Below, piece by piece: positions 1 through 10,640 of a stretch of 64,000 nt of DNA (position 1 is the stretch's first letter; each line of letters starts with the position of its first letter). The notes below the pieces were generated by a model, which made no database searches, was not told where the DNA came from, and was given only the letters and a program-made list of their open reading frames with translations. This DNA comes from Robiginitomaculum sp. (GTDB taxonomy: Bacteria > Pseudomonadota > Alphaproteobacteria > Caulobacterales > Maricaulaceae): NCBI GenBank assembly GCA_002733905.1, contig NVXK01000005.1:18086-82085 (forward strand). The letters run 5' to 3'. A program made the translations under genes and the position numbers.

Positions 1-2288
<2,288 letters not shown>

Positions 2289-2560
2289 TTAGCGTAGCCT
2301 AAGCTCACGCGAATCACTTTATATATATGGTGTAATATAGCTAAGGTGCGGGCTAATTGCACGGGTTTATGCAGGTTTTCACCCTATTTCCGCTCTATAT
2401 TCCTTCTATTTCTATGAGAAGCTTTATTCTGCATTTTTCACATGTTTTTACAGGTAATTTTAACCAAATATTAACCTCAGAATTCAAAAAAAGGCCGCGC
2501 CTTATTATTGCCCCATTTGCGCCCATTTCAAGCCGCATTGATGTTGCATAAGACAATCAC

Positions 2561-2624
2561 TGATTGGAAGGCGTTGAACTCTGGACATTTCAACCCCCCT
2601 ATTCGGGCTCAGGCCTTCCAATCA
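2561..2624 (+). ncRNA. candidate structured RNA (three-way junction), strand uncertain
   Basis: Arms 2561-2572 (TGATTGGAAGGC) and 2613-2624 (GCCTTCCAATCA) are perfect 12-bp complements. Directly inside the 5' arm is a second hairpin, GTTGAA 2573-2578 with TTCAAC 2589-2594, and then a C-run facing GGG (about 2597-2607). The fold is a closed three-way junction. On the plus strand it is followed 30 bases later by a strong terminator, as expected for a small RNA gene. It does not match the conserved cores of SRP RNA, tmRNA, RNase P RNA or tRNA that I can recognise. On the minus strand it would sit about 290 bases upstream of gyrB. Structure is seen; function and strand are inferred. Confidence 0.35.
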
Positions 2625-2654
2625 CCCAAATTAAAACGTTCCCACGTTCTATAC

Positions 2655-2686
2655 AAAACCCTGCCGACTCCCACCGGCAGGGTTTT
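2655..2686. terminator. Rho-independent terminator, possibly bidirectional
   Basis: Perfect 12-bp stem AAAACCCTGCCG (2655-2666) with CGGCAGGGTTTT (2675-2686) and an 8-base loop. On the minus strand it lies just past the stop of the ABA4-like gene. On the plus strand the stem is followed by ATTTGTTT, so it could also end a plus-strand RNA from the folded element at 2561-2624. Confidence 0.8.
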
Positions 2687-2703
2687 ATTTGTTTCAGGAG
2701 AGA

Positions 2704-3150
2704 TTATCCTTCGCGTAATGAGAAGCCTTTGCCTTTCACCCAGCACAATACCATGTATAAAAATAAACCTATTGGCCCAAATATGAAGCAGAGCAAAAGA
2801 CAAGGCACAACAAAAATGTGAGCAAAATCATGCCTTTGCGCGTCACGTGCTATCCACGCGCCTATGAATAAATCAAACACTAGATAATGAATCCACCCTG
2901 CGAGCATTGACACAGGGCTGTCAAACAAGAGCATGACTTTGGCCAAAGTCGACATGCCCGCGCCCTCGACACTGCCGCCGAAAACAATACCCCAACTTAA
3001 AAAATAAATATAGGCAAGGCCAAACATCAGTGGGAAAAAGGCAGTATGTACAATTTTTTCTGTGCCTTTCCATTTCGGGGCAAACACCAATAAGGCCCAA
3101 GCAGGCATAACGCTTAGATTTACCAATTTAAACCAAATCTCGTAATCCAT
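2704..3150 (-). CDS. ABA4-like (DUF4281) integral membrane protein
   Basis: Small membrane protein of 148 residues with about four hydrophobic helices. It resembles the DUF4281/ABA4-like family, named for a plant protein needed for neoxanthin formation; the role in bacteria is not established. Features typical of the family are the N-terminal LVNLSVMPAWALL, the middle DSPVSMLAGWIHYLVFDLF and the C-terminal CFIFGPIGLFLY. Two in-frame ATGs exist, at 3156 and 3150. GGGAG lies one base before the first but seven bases before the second, so 3150 is chosen. No carotenoid genes are visible nearby. A terminator follows at 2655-2686. Confidence 0.75.
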   Translation of the reverse strand: MDYEIWFKLVNLSVMPAWALLVFAPKWKGTEKIVHTAFFPLMFGLAYIYFLSWGIVFGGSVEGAGMSTLAKVMLLFDSPVSMLAGWIHYLVFDLFIGAWIARDAQRHDFAHIFVVPCLLLCFIFGPIGLFLYMVLCWVKGKGFSLREG

Positions 3151-3165
3151 GCTCATTCTCCCAAT

Positions 3166-3200
3166 TTTACAGCCTTAACTTTACAGCCTTAACTTTACAG
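3166..3200. repeat. 14-bp tandem repeat, 2.5 copies
   Basis: TTTACAGCCTTAAC occurs at 3166-3179 and 3180-3193, with a partial third copy (TTTACAG) at 3194-3200. It sits just upstream of the ABA4-like start, on the divergent side facing lolA, and could affect spacing of promoter elements there. No function is evident. Confidence 0.8.
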
Positions 3201-3312
3201 GCCCCAATTCGTGCAGGCAAAAGCTAAACCTTTCTCAAATTTAATCAATATGAACACAGTCTATGACAAAAATTCACTTTTCATACAGGTTCAACCTTGT
3301 AAGGATGGTGTT

Positions 3313-3984
3313 ATGAAAAATACACTTATGAAAACAATCGCCCTTTTTGCCCTCACATTTGGAGGCGTAGCCGCATTTGCACAACAGGCGCAAAACCCTA
3401 CGCAGTCACAAACCACGCAACTTCCGGCCTTCACACATCCGTCACAAGTGCCTGCGGACTTGGCGCGTATTGATGCAGCGCTGAATAATACGGCCAGCTT
3501 TTCTGGGCGATTTGGGCAATATGCCTCAGACGGTAGTTTTGCCCAAGGCAAGGTTTATCTTAAACGTCCCGGAAAAATTCGTTTTGAATATGATCCGCCA
3601 GCCGCTCTTTTGCTCGTCTCTGACGGTGTTACCTTGACCCAGTTTGACCGCAAACTTGATACCAAAGACCGTGTGCCGTTAAAAGCGACGCCGCTCGCCT
3701 TCTTCTTGGCAGAAAATGTAAAACTGGAAGATGATGTAGAAGTGGTGGGTTTACAAAAAACAGCAACGAAAATTAGCGTCACCGCCAAAGATGGTAGCGG
3801 CGAAATGGATGGTGCTATTACCATGGTGTTTGACGCACAAACTTTGGCGCTTACAGAATGGATTGTGCATGACGGATTTGGTCAGCAAACACGTGTAATC
3901 CTCTCGGATTTAAAATATAATGAGCGCTTAAATCCACGCTTGTTTGTTATACGTGATGATAATCGTCGCGATAGACGCCGCTAG
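3313..3984 (+). CDS. lolA: outer-membrane lipoprotein carrier protein LolA
   Basis: Periplasmic chaperone that takes lipoproteins from the LolCDE complex to the outer membrane. It has 223 residues with a Sec signal peptide (MKNTLMKTIALFALTFGGVA, cleaved around AFA-QQ). The body has the LolA pattern: SFSGRFGQYASDGSFAQGKV, then YLKRPGKIRFEYDPP, then a DGVTLTQFD strand and the late IVHDGFGQQTRV stretch. The frame is open much further upstream, but AAGGA seven bases before the ATG at 3313 and the signal peptide fix the start. The C-terminus ends in a basic RRDRRR tail. xthA follows 54 bases later on the same strand. Confidence 0.9.
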   Translation: MKNTLMKTIALFALTFGGVAAFAQQAQNPTQSQTTQLPAFTHPSQVPADLARIDAALNNTASFSGRFGQYASDGSFAQGKVYLKRPGKIRFEYDPPAALLLVSDGVTLTQFDRKLDTKDRVPLKATPLAFFLAENVKLEDDVEVVGLQKTATKISVTAKDGSGEMDGAITMVFDAQTLALTEWIVHDGFGQQTRVILSDLKYNERLNPRLFVIRDDNRRDRRR

Positions 3985-4038
3985 ACAATTTAAATAAATG
4001 TGCTTTGCATACGCTATTTATATGCGTATGCTTTGGGC

Positions 4039-4866
4039 ATGACAAAAATAAAAATAGCTAGTTGGAATATTAATTCCGTCCGTTTACGTGCGCCTCAAAT
4101 CGCAGATTTTGCAAAAGACGCCGCGCCCGATATTATCGCCATACAAGAAATTAAATGTATGGAAGACCAATTTCCACGCGAAGAGTTTTTAGCAATGGGC
4201 TATCCCCATATGGAAATCAGCGGCCAAAAGGGCATGCACGGTGCAGCCACAGTCTCAAAAATCCCACTAACCCGCATGGATACACAATTTTGCCCACGCG
4301 AAGAAGCACGCCATGTCAGTACAATTGTAACGCCGCACGGGGCAAAGCCGTTCGAGCTACATAATTTTTATATTCCTGCGGGCGGCGACGAGGCCGACCC
4401 AGAGACCAACCCAAAGTTCGCACATAAACTCGGATTTCTCGACACAATGACCAAATATTTTACAGCGAGGGCGTCAGAAAATGCGCGCCAAGTTTTGGTT
4501 GGAGATTTCAATATTGCGCCGCATGAAAACGATGTCTGGTCGCATAAACAGCTCTTGAAAGTCATTAGCCATACGCCGCTTGAAGTCGATATTTTAAATA
4601 CACTTCTGGCTTGTGGGGATTTCACCGATTGTGCGCGTGCGCATTTGGAAGATGATGAAAAACTATTCAGCTGGTGGTCATATCGTTCACGCGACATCAA
4701 TAAATCAGACCGCGGCCGTCGCCTTGACCATATCTGGGTGAGCGCGGCACTAAAAGACGCCGCGCTTAGCTCTGGCAAAGATGGCCATGAAGTTCATCGT
4801 CATTGTCGTTTCTGGGAACGTCCAAGCGACCATGCCCCTGTGACACAAATCTTGGATTTGGACTAA
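4039..4866 (+). CDS. xthA: exodeoxyribonuclease III (AP endonuclease family)
   Basis: Mg-dependent nuclease of the exonuclease III/AP endonuclease family, acting in base-excision repair of abasic sites. It has 275 residues, normal for the family. Visible motifs are N-terminal ASWNINSVRLRAPQ (first metal-site Asn), IIAIQEIKC (catalytic Glu), NFYIPAGG (Tyr), VGDFNIAPHENDVW (Asp and Asn), GRRLDHIW and the terminal SDHAPV (catalytic His). The start at 4039 (MTKIKIASW) matches the family N-terminus; a longer upstream frame has no homologous sequence. It converges with the DUF885 gene, with only 12 bases between the stops. Confidence 0.95.
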   Translation: MTKIKIASWNINSVRLRAPQIADFAKDAAPDIIAIQEIKCMEDQFPREEFLAMGYPHMEISGQKGMHGAATVSKIPLTRMDTQFCPREEARHVSTIVTPHGAKPFELHNFYIPAGGDEADPETNPKFAHKLGFLDTMTKYFTARASENARQVLVGDFNIAPHENDVWSHKQLLKVISHTPLEVDILNTLLACGDFTDCARAHLEDDEKLFSWWSYRSRDINKSDRGRRLDHIWVSAALKDAALSSGKDGHEVHRHCRFWERPSDHAPVTQILDLD

Positions 4867-4878
4867 GCGTTTACCAAT

Positions 4879-6285
4879 TTATTTTCCTGAGATATCTTGC
4901 GCGGCAATCAAATCGGACGCCGTCATTGGCGTGGTGAGCATTTTATAAAAAGCTGACCATTGTTGCTTAGGCGCGTCTCCTGCGGATTTTACATAGCTAG
5001 CGGCAAGGTCTTGGCCAATGTTGTAATTGACCACATACCCACGGTAGGTTTCGACAAAGCGCAAACGTTGTTCAGATTTTTTCATACTCGCCAGATAGTA
5101 TTTTCGGATCAAAGGAATTGCTTGCTCGCGGGTTAAATGTCCATCGAGATATTGACGGGAAATTTCATTTGTCGCATGTGCGAGTTTACCCGTGAGTGCA
5201 TTTAGCTTTTCTAACGTTTCCGCTTTGCTTGGATCAAGGCCTGCCATCGGGAAAAGAACATCACGTTCAAATTCTATTTTTTCACTATTTGGGAAAGCCA
5301 GTTTAATACCAAAGTTTCCAGAGCCCTCTGCGATTGGGCCGAACGGGCCAAATAATGGCTGCACGGAATATTCAATCCAACCACGGTTTTGGACAAGCTC
5401 TTGTTCGACAAATAAATTCCAGACATGGTGGCCCGGATAACCTTCGTGACAACCAAGATCAACCGCACGGTCAATGATGATCGGGAAATCCGTATTGATC
5501 TGAATCAGGCTTTCAAATTTGCCTTGGTAATAATTATATCCCGACCATGGTTTGTCATTGACAAATTCCATGTTGAATTTTTCGCCTTTGGGAAGGTCAA
5601 AATGTTTCATGGTACGGGCGCGGCATTCTGCGATTGCCCGTTCGAACACGGGCTGTAATTTATCCTTTGGGATAGCGAGACTGTTGCGGAAATTTGTGAC
5701 GCGATCTGCGCGGTCACCTTTGCCCGGCAAGAGCATATCAATTTCGTGCAGGATTTTATCATAAGTGCTGAGATCATAAACAGGGGGAGCAATATCGTAA
5801 ATAAAAGAAACCTCGGTATCGAAGCTGACCGTTTCACCAGTAACAACAGATAAGCGCGTCGCCATTGCGCGTAATGATTTTGACAATTGGGATTTACGTG
5901 TTTTGCCCTGCGCGTCCTGCGGTGTGATGTTGCCAAGTCGTTTACGAAGTGTCGCAATATCATTAGTTAGTTGTTGCGCGTTTGGTTCAAGCGTTTTTGC
6001 TTGGTCTGCCCAGATAGAGGGGCCATGATAAGCATCAACAAAATTCGGATCATGACGCCCCATGTGCAAGGCAAGTTGCACAAAATCCGCCGCAACATCA
6101 TCTAGCGCATTCACATATGAAATCGTCTTACCTGCTTGTAATTCAGCCTGTACCCAATCAACAATTTTTACGTCGGTAGACGCGCGGTCATATACGGATG
6201 CATGTGTGTCCTTCCCTTGATCGGGCGCATCACCACTACACGCAGTGAACATGAATACTGCTAAAGGCAAAATGATTTTTTTCAT
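4879..6285 (-). CDS. DUF885 family lipoprotein, probable zinc peptidase
   Basis: Protein of 468 residues with a lipoprotein signal (MKKIILPLAVFMFTAC, lipobox ending at the Cys), so probably membrane anchored in the periplasm. The C-terminal half carries the DUF885 hallmark CHEGYPGHH, which resembles an HExxH-type zinc site and is the reason members are regarded as peptidases; the substrate is unknown. Other family-like stretches are YYQGKFESLIQINTDFP and the late YVVNYNIGQDLAA. The start at 6285 is preceded by GGAG at nine bases; the longer frame would put 12 residues before the signal peptide. It is downstream of the HerA-like gene on the same strand, but about 70 bases separate them. Confidence 0.85.
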   Translation of the reverse strand: MKKIILPLAVFMFTACSGDAPDQGKDTHASVYDRASTDVKIVDWVQAELQAGKTISYVNALDDVAADFVQLALHMGRHDPNFVDAYHGPSIWADQAKTLEPNAQQLTNDIATLRKRLGNITPQDAQGKTRKSQLSKSLRAMATRLSVVTGETVSFDTEVSFIYDIAPPVYDLSTYDKILHEIDMLLPGKGDRADRVTNFRNSLAIPKDKLQPVFERAIAECRARTMKHFDLPKGEKFNMEFVNDKPWSGYNYYQGKFESLIQINTDFPIIIDRAVDLGCHEGYPGHHVWNLFVEQELVQNRGWIEYSVQPLFGPFGPIAEGSGNFGIKLAFPNSEKIEFERDVLFPMAGLDPSKAETLEKLNALTGKLAHATNEISRQYLDGHLTREQAIPLIRKYYLASMKKSEQRLRFVETYRGYVVNYNIGQDLAASYVKSAGDAPKQQWSAFYKMLTTPMTASDLIAAQDISGK

Positions 6286-6355
6286 AACGTACATCTCCAT
6301 TTCACACAGAATAGGAGGCAAGCTTTATGCTGTCTAGAGGAGAGCGTAAATTGTT

Positions 6356-7858
6356 TTATCGCCGCATCATGGAGCCAAGGATGCCACGCATGATGGCGGC
6401 GCCGTGTTTGCCAGCGATTTTGCGGCCAATGGACGCGCCGAGGGAACGCACGGCGGCTTTTGTACCCGCCTCTAGCGCGGATTGGCGTTTACGGCCACGG
6501 CGTGCAGGTTTCTTTTTTGCCTTTTCTTTGGCGGCTTTTTCTTTTTCTTGCGCGGCCAATACAGTTTTACGTTTTGCCATCAAAACTTCATAGGCGGATT
6601 TACGGTCAATGCTCTCGTCGTAATCACCTTTGACGGGCGACCTACTCATCACTGTTTTACGCTCCGCGTCTGTGGCAGGGCCAAGGCGCGAACTGGGGGG
6701 ACGGATAAGGGTTCGGCCAACAATTTGTGGACGGCCTTTTGTATCCATCAGTGATACAAGTGCTTCGCCGACGCCGAGATCAGAAATAACGTCTTCGGTT
6801 TTAAACGCAGGGTTTGGCCGAAAAGCTTGGGCCGAGGATTTGACGGCTTTCATTTCCTTGGGTGTATAGGCACGCAAGGCATGTTGAATACGGTTGCCGA
6901 CTTGGGACAAAACGCTGTCAGGAATATCGCTTGGGTTTTGGGTGACGAAATAAAGTCCGACACCTTTGGAGCGGATCAAACGTGCGACCTGTTCAATTTT
7001 TTGCACGAGCGCTTTGGGCGCACCGTCAAACAAGAGATGGGCTTCGTCAAAGAAAAATACCATGACGGGTTTATCAGGGTCGCCAATCTCTGGTAATTCT
7101 TCGAACAGCTCGCTCAGTAACCAGAGCAGGAATGTTGCATACATGCGTGGGTGATTAATAAGGTCATCGGCTGCCAAAATAGAAATAATGCCATTGCCCG
7201 ACATATCGCTACGCATCAAATCAGAAAGCTTAAGCGCGGGTTCGCCAAAAAAATCATTGGCACCATCGCGTTGGAGGACAAGAAGTTCGCGGATAACGGC
7301 GCTTGTCGATTGACTGGTAATATTGCCGTATTGCAGTGAAAGCTCTTTGCGTTGCGCGGCAATGAATTGCAGGGTGGCTTTCAAATCCTTCAGATCAAGC
7401 AAAGGCCATTCATTGTCTTCGGCGACTTGGAACGCAATATTAAGAATGCCTTCTTGTGCATTGGTCAAATCCATAAGACGAGTCAAAAGCGTCGGGCCCA
7501 TCTCGGTAATCGTCGTACGTACTGGGTGACCCTTCTCGCCAAACAAATCCCAAAAAATTGTAGGGAATGCTTTATAGGCATAATTATCAAGGCCAATTTT
7601 TTCGGCGCGCGATATTAATTTATCATGTAATTTATCGCTCGACTTTCCTGTCTGCGAAAGGCCTGATACATCGCCTTTTACATCGACCATAAAGACTGGC
7701 ACACCTGCGTTTGAAAACCCTTCGGCCATGATTTGCATGGTGACGGTTTTACCTGTGCCAGTTGCGCCAGCTATTAAGCCATGACGGTTGGCGCGGTGTA
7801 ATAATAGCTCTTGATTTTTACCGTCAGTATCAAGACCTATAAAAATTGAATCACTCAT
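6356..7858 (-). CDS. HerA-like helicase/ATPase of the DUF853 (YjgR) family
   Basis: 500-residue P-loop ATPase. The N-terminal half has IFIGLDTDGKNQELLLHRAN and the Walker A GATGTGKTVTMQ. The middle has VMVFFFDEAHLLFDGAPK (Walker B plus catalytic Glu), then YFVTQNPSDIPDSVLSQVGN, typical of the HerA/FtsK superfamily. The C-terminus is a basic, Ala/Lys-rich linker (KEKEKAAKEKAKKKPARRGR) and ends MRGILGSMMRR. The DUF853 family is related to archaeal HerA; its biological role in bacteria is unclear. The ATG at 7858 has GAGG nine bases upstream and matches the family start (MSDSIFIG). No NurA-like nuclease or Sir2 partner is adjacent, so a defence role is not suggested. Confidence 0.88.
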   Translation of the reverse strand: MSDSIFIGLDTDGKNQELLLHRANRHGLIAGATGTGKTVTMQIMAEGFSNAGVPVFMVDVKGDVSGLSQTGKSSDKLHDKLISRAEKIGLDNYAYKAFPTIFWDLFGEKGHPVRTTITEMGPTLLTRLMDLTNAQEGILNIAFQVAEDNEWPLLDLKDLKATLQFIAAQRKELSLQYGNITSQSTSAVIRELLVLQRDGANDFFGEPALKLSDLMRSDMSGNGIISILAADDLINHPRMYATFLLWLLSELFEELPEIGDPDKPVMVFFFDEAHLLFDGAPKALVQKIEQVARLIRSKGVGLYFVTQNPSDIPDSVLSQVGNRIQHALRAYTPKEMKAVKSSAQAFRPNPAFKTEDVISDLGVGEALVSLMDTKGRPQIVGRTLIRPPSSRLGPATDAERKTVMSRSPVKGDYDESIDRKSAYEVLMAKRKTVLAAQEKEKAAKEKAKKKPARRGRKRQSALEAGTKAAVRSLGASIGRKIAGKHGAAIMRGILGSMMRR

Positions 7859-7952
7859 GAAAACATCCCTCATGCCATATATGTCAGAATGATTGGCATA
7901 GTATGGAAGCGGCCCAAATTCAAGTTACAGCACCAGATTTATAAAAAGAGAA

Positions 7953-7982
7953 AGCCTCCAACCACCCACATGGTTGGAGGCT
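7953..7982 (-). terminator. Rho-independent terminator after the TadG-like gene
   Basis: Perfect 12-bp stem AGCCTCCAACCA (7953-7964) with TGGTTGGAGGCT (7971-7982) and a 6-base loop. On the minus strand the stem is followed by TTCTCTTTTTAT, a usable T-tract. It lies between the TadG-like stop at 8019 and the HerA-like start at 7858, so the two genes are separate transcription units. Confidence 0.85.
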
Positions 7983-8018
7983 CTGTGTAAATAGCCCACA
8001 AACTATTTACGTATTTGG

Positions 8019-9275
8019 TTATTTCGCAATACTCAGCGCCTGCTCTACGATAAGATCGGTAAAGACTTCAATCGATGCTGCGATTTGTTCCGGCGTTTCA
8101 GCAGGAAGAAAATATTCTGGTAATGATGCACATTGCTGTAGACGTGGTGCAATACTTGGTTTCATGACTGAATTTATGGCACAATACCCATGTCCAGTAG
8201 GGCAACTTAGTCCGATTAAATTAGCAATATACTCTACATTAAAGACAAACATCGTTGCTTCATTATTTGCCTTTATTTGCATACAATGGTTCGGGTCAAA
8301 AACTTTTAATGAATAAATCATAGGACTTGAGTTTCCATTGCCGTGGGTCAAACCGTCCGTGAACAAAACCACGTATAATTTTCTATCATCCGGAGATCGT
8401 CCATCGCCTGACTTTGGTAAACGCGTAGATAGTTGTGACATGACTGTCCCAATATCGGTTCCAGAATCTGATTCTAAATCAATTCCACTCACAAAACTAC
8501 GAACAACATCTACATTCGTATTTGGCGCAACACCCTGCCTTAATTGAGTCCCAAATGTATAAACCGAGATCGCCATACGATCGCCAATATACCCCTTATC
8601 CTCAAAAATACTGAGCATTTGCAGAACGGCGTCACGTACAACATCTATGCGAAAAACAATACCTTGGGCACGCCATTGTGCGATTTCATTATGACATGCA
8701 AAGGAACATCCTTTTAGCGCGCCCAACCGTACTTGATCCGCATTCGTAGAGGGCAAGCCCATTGACGCGGATGTGTCGACCACAATGTGTAATTCAATAT
8801 AATTGACAATACCGTCTGCATAGTCAGCATTCGCTTCAATAGTATAATCAAGTGAGGATACGCCAAAAATACCAACCATTACTGTATCGTATTCTCCCTT
8901 AAAACTTAAGGCGCCGTGCGTTCCTTCATCGTCGCGCTTTAATTTTAACTTAAATTTACCTGGTAACTTAGACCCTTTCCCTACGCCTAGATTAGCTTTA
9001 AAAACTTGTCTGCCTACTTTCCTGCCCCGTTTCTTTGCAATCGCGAGGGTCGTACCTTTTTTCACTTCACTTTCGACATGCCGCACTGCGGCCAACACGC
9101 CCGCGTCAGCAGCATATTGCACATTCTTTCTTTGACCAGAAAAAGCATTATAATCTACAGCAGCACCAACGGCTGTCGTTAACGTCAAAAAACTAAGCGC
9201 GAACACAATGGCAAAATTGCCAGATTCGTTGCGTATATACGCGCGCATAATTTTAGGGATAGAAAAATTTAACAT
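8019..9275 (-). CDS. TadE/TadG-like protein with von Willebrand factor A domain
   Basis: 418 residues. The N-terminus is a TadE/G-type anchor: SGNFAIVFALSFLTLTTAVGAAVDYN, a transmembrane helix followed by the Q(R)xxxQxAADA pattern (RKNVQYAADAGVLAA). A vWA domain follows, with MIDAS residues VVDTSASMG and later FTDGLTHGNG. In Tad pilus systems TadG is a minor pilin-like or anchoring protein; here no tad operon (cpaA-F, tadABC, flp) is nearby, so it is an orphan copy. GGAG lies nine bases before the ATG. Upstream lies a 279-base divergent region shared with the GH5 gene. Function beyond surface or pilus-related anchoring is not assigned. Confidence 0.8.
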   Translation of the reverse strand: MLNFSIPKIMRAYIRNESGNFAIVFALSFLTLTTAVGAAVDYNAFSGQRKNVQYAADAGVLAAVRHVESEVKKGTTLAIAKKRGRKVGRQVFKANLGVGKGSKLPGKFKLKLKRDDEGTHGALSFKGEYDTVMVGIFGVSSLDYTIEANADYADGIVNYIELHIVVDTSASMGLPSTNADQVRLGALKGCSFACHNEIAQWRAQGIVFRIDVVRDAVLQMLSIFEDKGYIGDRMAISVYTFGTQLRQGVAPNTNVDVVRSFVSGIDLESDSGTDIGTVMSQLSTRLPKSGDGRSPDDRKLYVVLFTDGLTHGNGNSSPMIYSLKVFDPNHCMQIKANNEATMFVFNVEYIANLIGLSCPTGHGYCAINSVMKPSIAPRLQQCASLPEYFLPAETPEQIAASIEVFTDLIVEQALSIAK

Positions 9276-9554
9276 ACCACATCACTCCACATTTTTATTA
9301 TGTGAGGGCAGCTCTGCCTTAAGACAAAACCTTGCGTTAAATTCTTACGTTTTGGAACGCCTTCCCCACATTTGCCTTTTCTATAGCTTATAATGATTTA
9401 ATTTTTCTTAAGTCACAGCTGGGGTCATTACATTCCCTCTACACCCTTTGGCGCCCCCACCTCACACCCTTTGGATTTTATTTCATTAAATTACGCGGCA
9501 TTAAGTATATTTTCAAATTTTGTTGTTACCCACCACACTAATGTGGAGATTAAA

Positions 9555-10616
9555 ATGAAAATACAAAGTCGAAAACAGTCTATGAAAAGCATATTTTTTA
9601 TATCAACAATTCTTGCTGGCATGACAGCGCTTGCCGCTTGTGGTGGCAGTGATGGGCCAACATCACCTCCGCCGCCGCCGCCACCGCCGCCTGTGGCAAC
9701 AGATTATTTTCCCGTGAAAAACTGTATCAACCTTAGTAATGCTATGGACGCGCCAGATGAAGGTGATTTTGGATATAGTATTCGCCAGCGCGATCTTGTG
9801 GCAATTTCGCAGGCTGGGTTTGATACAATTCGCCTTACCGTACGGTGGGATACACACGCCGGAACAAGTGCGCCCTATACAATCGACGCATCTTGGCTGA
9901 ACCGCGTACAGGAAGTTGTCGATCAAGCGACCGCGCAAAATGTGGGGGTTATTATTGACTCGCACAATTGGTTCCCGATCGCCGAAGATATTCCAGCCAA
10001 CCGCGAACAATTTCTTGCTATGTGGCGTCAAATCGCAACGCATTTTCAAAATGCGCCAAGCAATGTTTATTTTGAGCCTTATAATGAGCCAGAGAATGTT
10101 GGCCAAGTGGCAGCCCTGAATGCTTTATACATAGATCTTGTCGCGGCGATCCGCGAGACCAATGCGACACGGCCAATTATTTTTGGTGGCAATGAATACA
10201 GTACAATTGCCACATTGAACGATGTGGTGTGGCCAAATGATGATTATCTTGTTGCAACATTTCATGATTATGAACCGTTTAACTTTACCCATCAGGGCGC
10301 AACCTTCATTCCCTTCCCTCCGCCGCTTGGCACTACATGGGGCAGCGATACGGATATTAGCAATCTTGAGATGGTGTATAATGAAGCCGCCGCATTTAAA
10401 GCCGCCAATGATTATCCGCTTCTCGTAGGGGAATACGGGGCTATTTTACATATTGCGCTTGATGAACGTATAGCATGGATGAGTGCACGACGTGACAAAA
10501 TGGCAGAAGAAGACATCGGTAGCTGTATTTGGAGCTTTGTCGGTGACTTCCCTCTCTATGACCTTGACAATGAGCGGTGGCATGACGGTGTCCTCGCCGC
10601 AGTTATTCGCGATTAA
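9555..10616 (+). CDS. glycoside hydrolase family 5 (cellulase-type) lipoprotein
   Basis: 353 residues. The signal peptide ends in a lipobox (GMTALAAC), followed by a flexible Ser/Gly stretch and a run of nine prolines (about 9666-9692) that tethers the catalytic domain. The GH5 barrel shows IRLTVRWDTH, then VIIDSHNWFP, the acid/base site FEPYNEPENVG (NEP Glu), FHDYEPFNFTH, the nucleophile strand LLVGEYGAI, and the final WSFVGDFPLYD. Such enzymes cleave beta-1,4-glucans or mannans; the substrate cannot be told from sequence. GGAG six bases before the ATG at 9555 supports this start over the longer frame from 9471. An AI-2E family permease follows 24 bases after the stop. Confidence 0.85.
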   Translation: MKIQSRKQSMKSIFFISTILAGMTALAACGGSDGPTSPPPPPPPPPVATDYFPVKNCINLSNAMDAPDEGDFGYSIRQRDLVAISQAGFDTIRLTVRWDTHAGTSAPYTIDASWLNRVQEVVDQATAQNVGVIIDSHNWFPIAEDIPANREQFLAMWRQIATHFQNAPSNVYFEPYNEPENVGQVAALNALYIDLVAAIRETNATRPIIFGGNEYSTIATLNDVVWPNDDYLVATFHDYEPFNFTHQGATFIPFPPPLGTTWGSDTDISNLEMVYNEAAAFKAANDYPLLVGEYGAILHIALDERIAWMSARRDKMAEEDIGSCIWSFVGDFPLYDLDNERWHDGVLAAVIRD

Positions 10617-10640
10617 TACACATCTGATTGGGAGAGAAAA

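Noticed and set aside
2561-2624. tRNA
   Set aside because: The acceptor-like stem is 12 bp, and there is no TTCRA T-loop, anticodon arm or D-arm at correct spacing.
6356-7858. HerA antiphage system (HerA-Sir2 or HerA-DUF4297)
   Set aside because: The protein is of the DUF853/YjgR type, no nuclease, DUF4297 or Sir2 gene is adjacent, and the SIR2 gene is 20 kb away.
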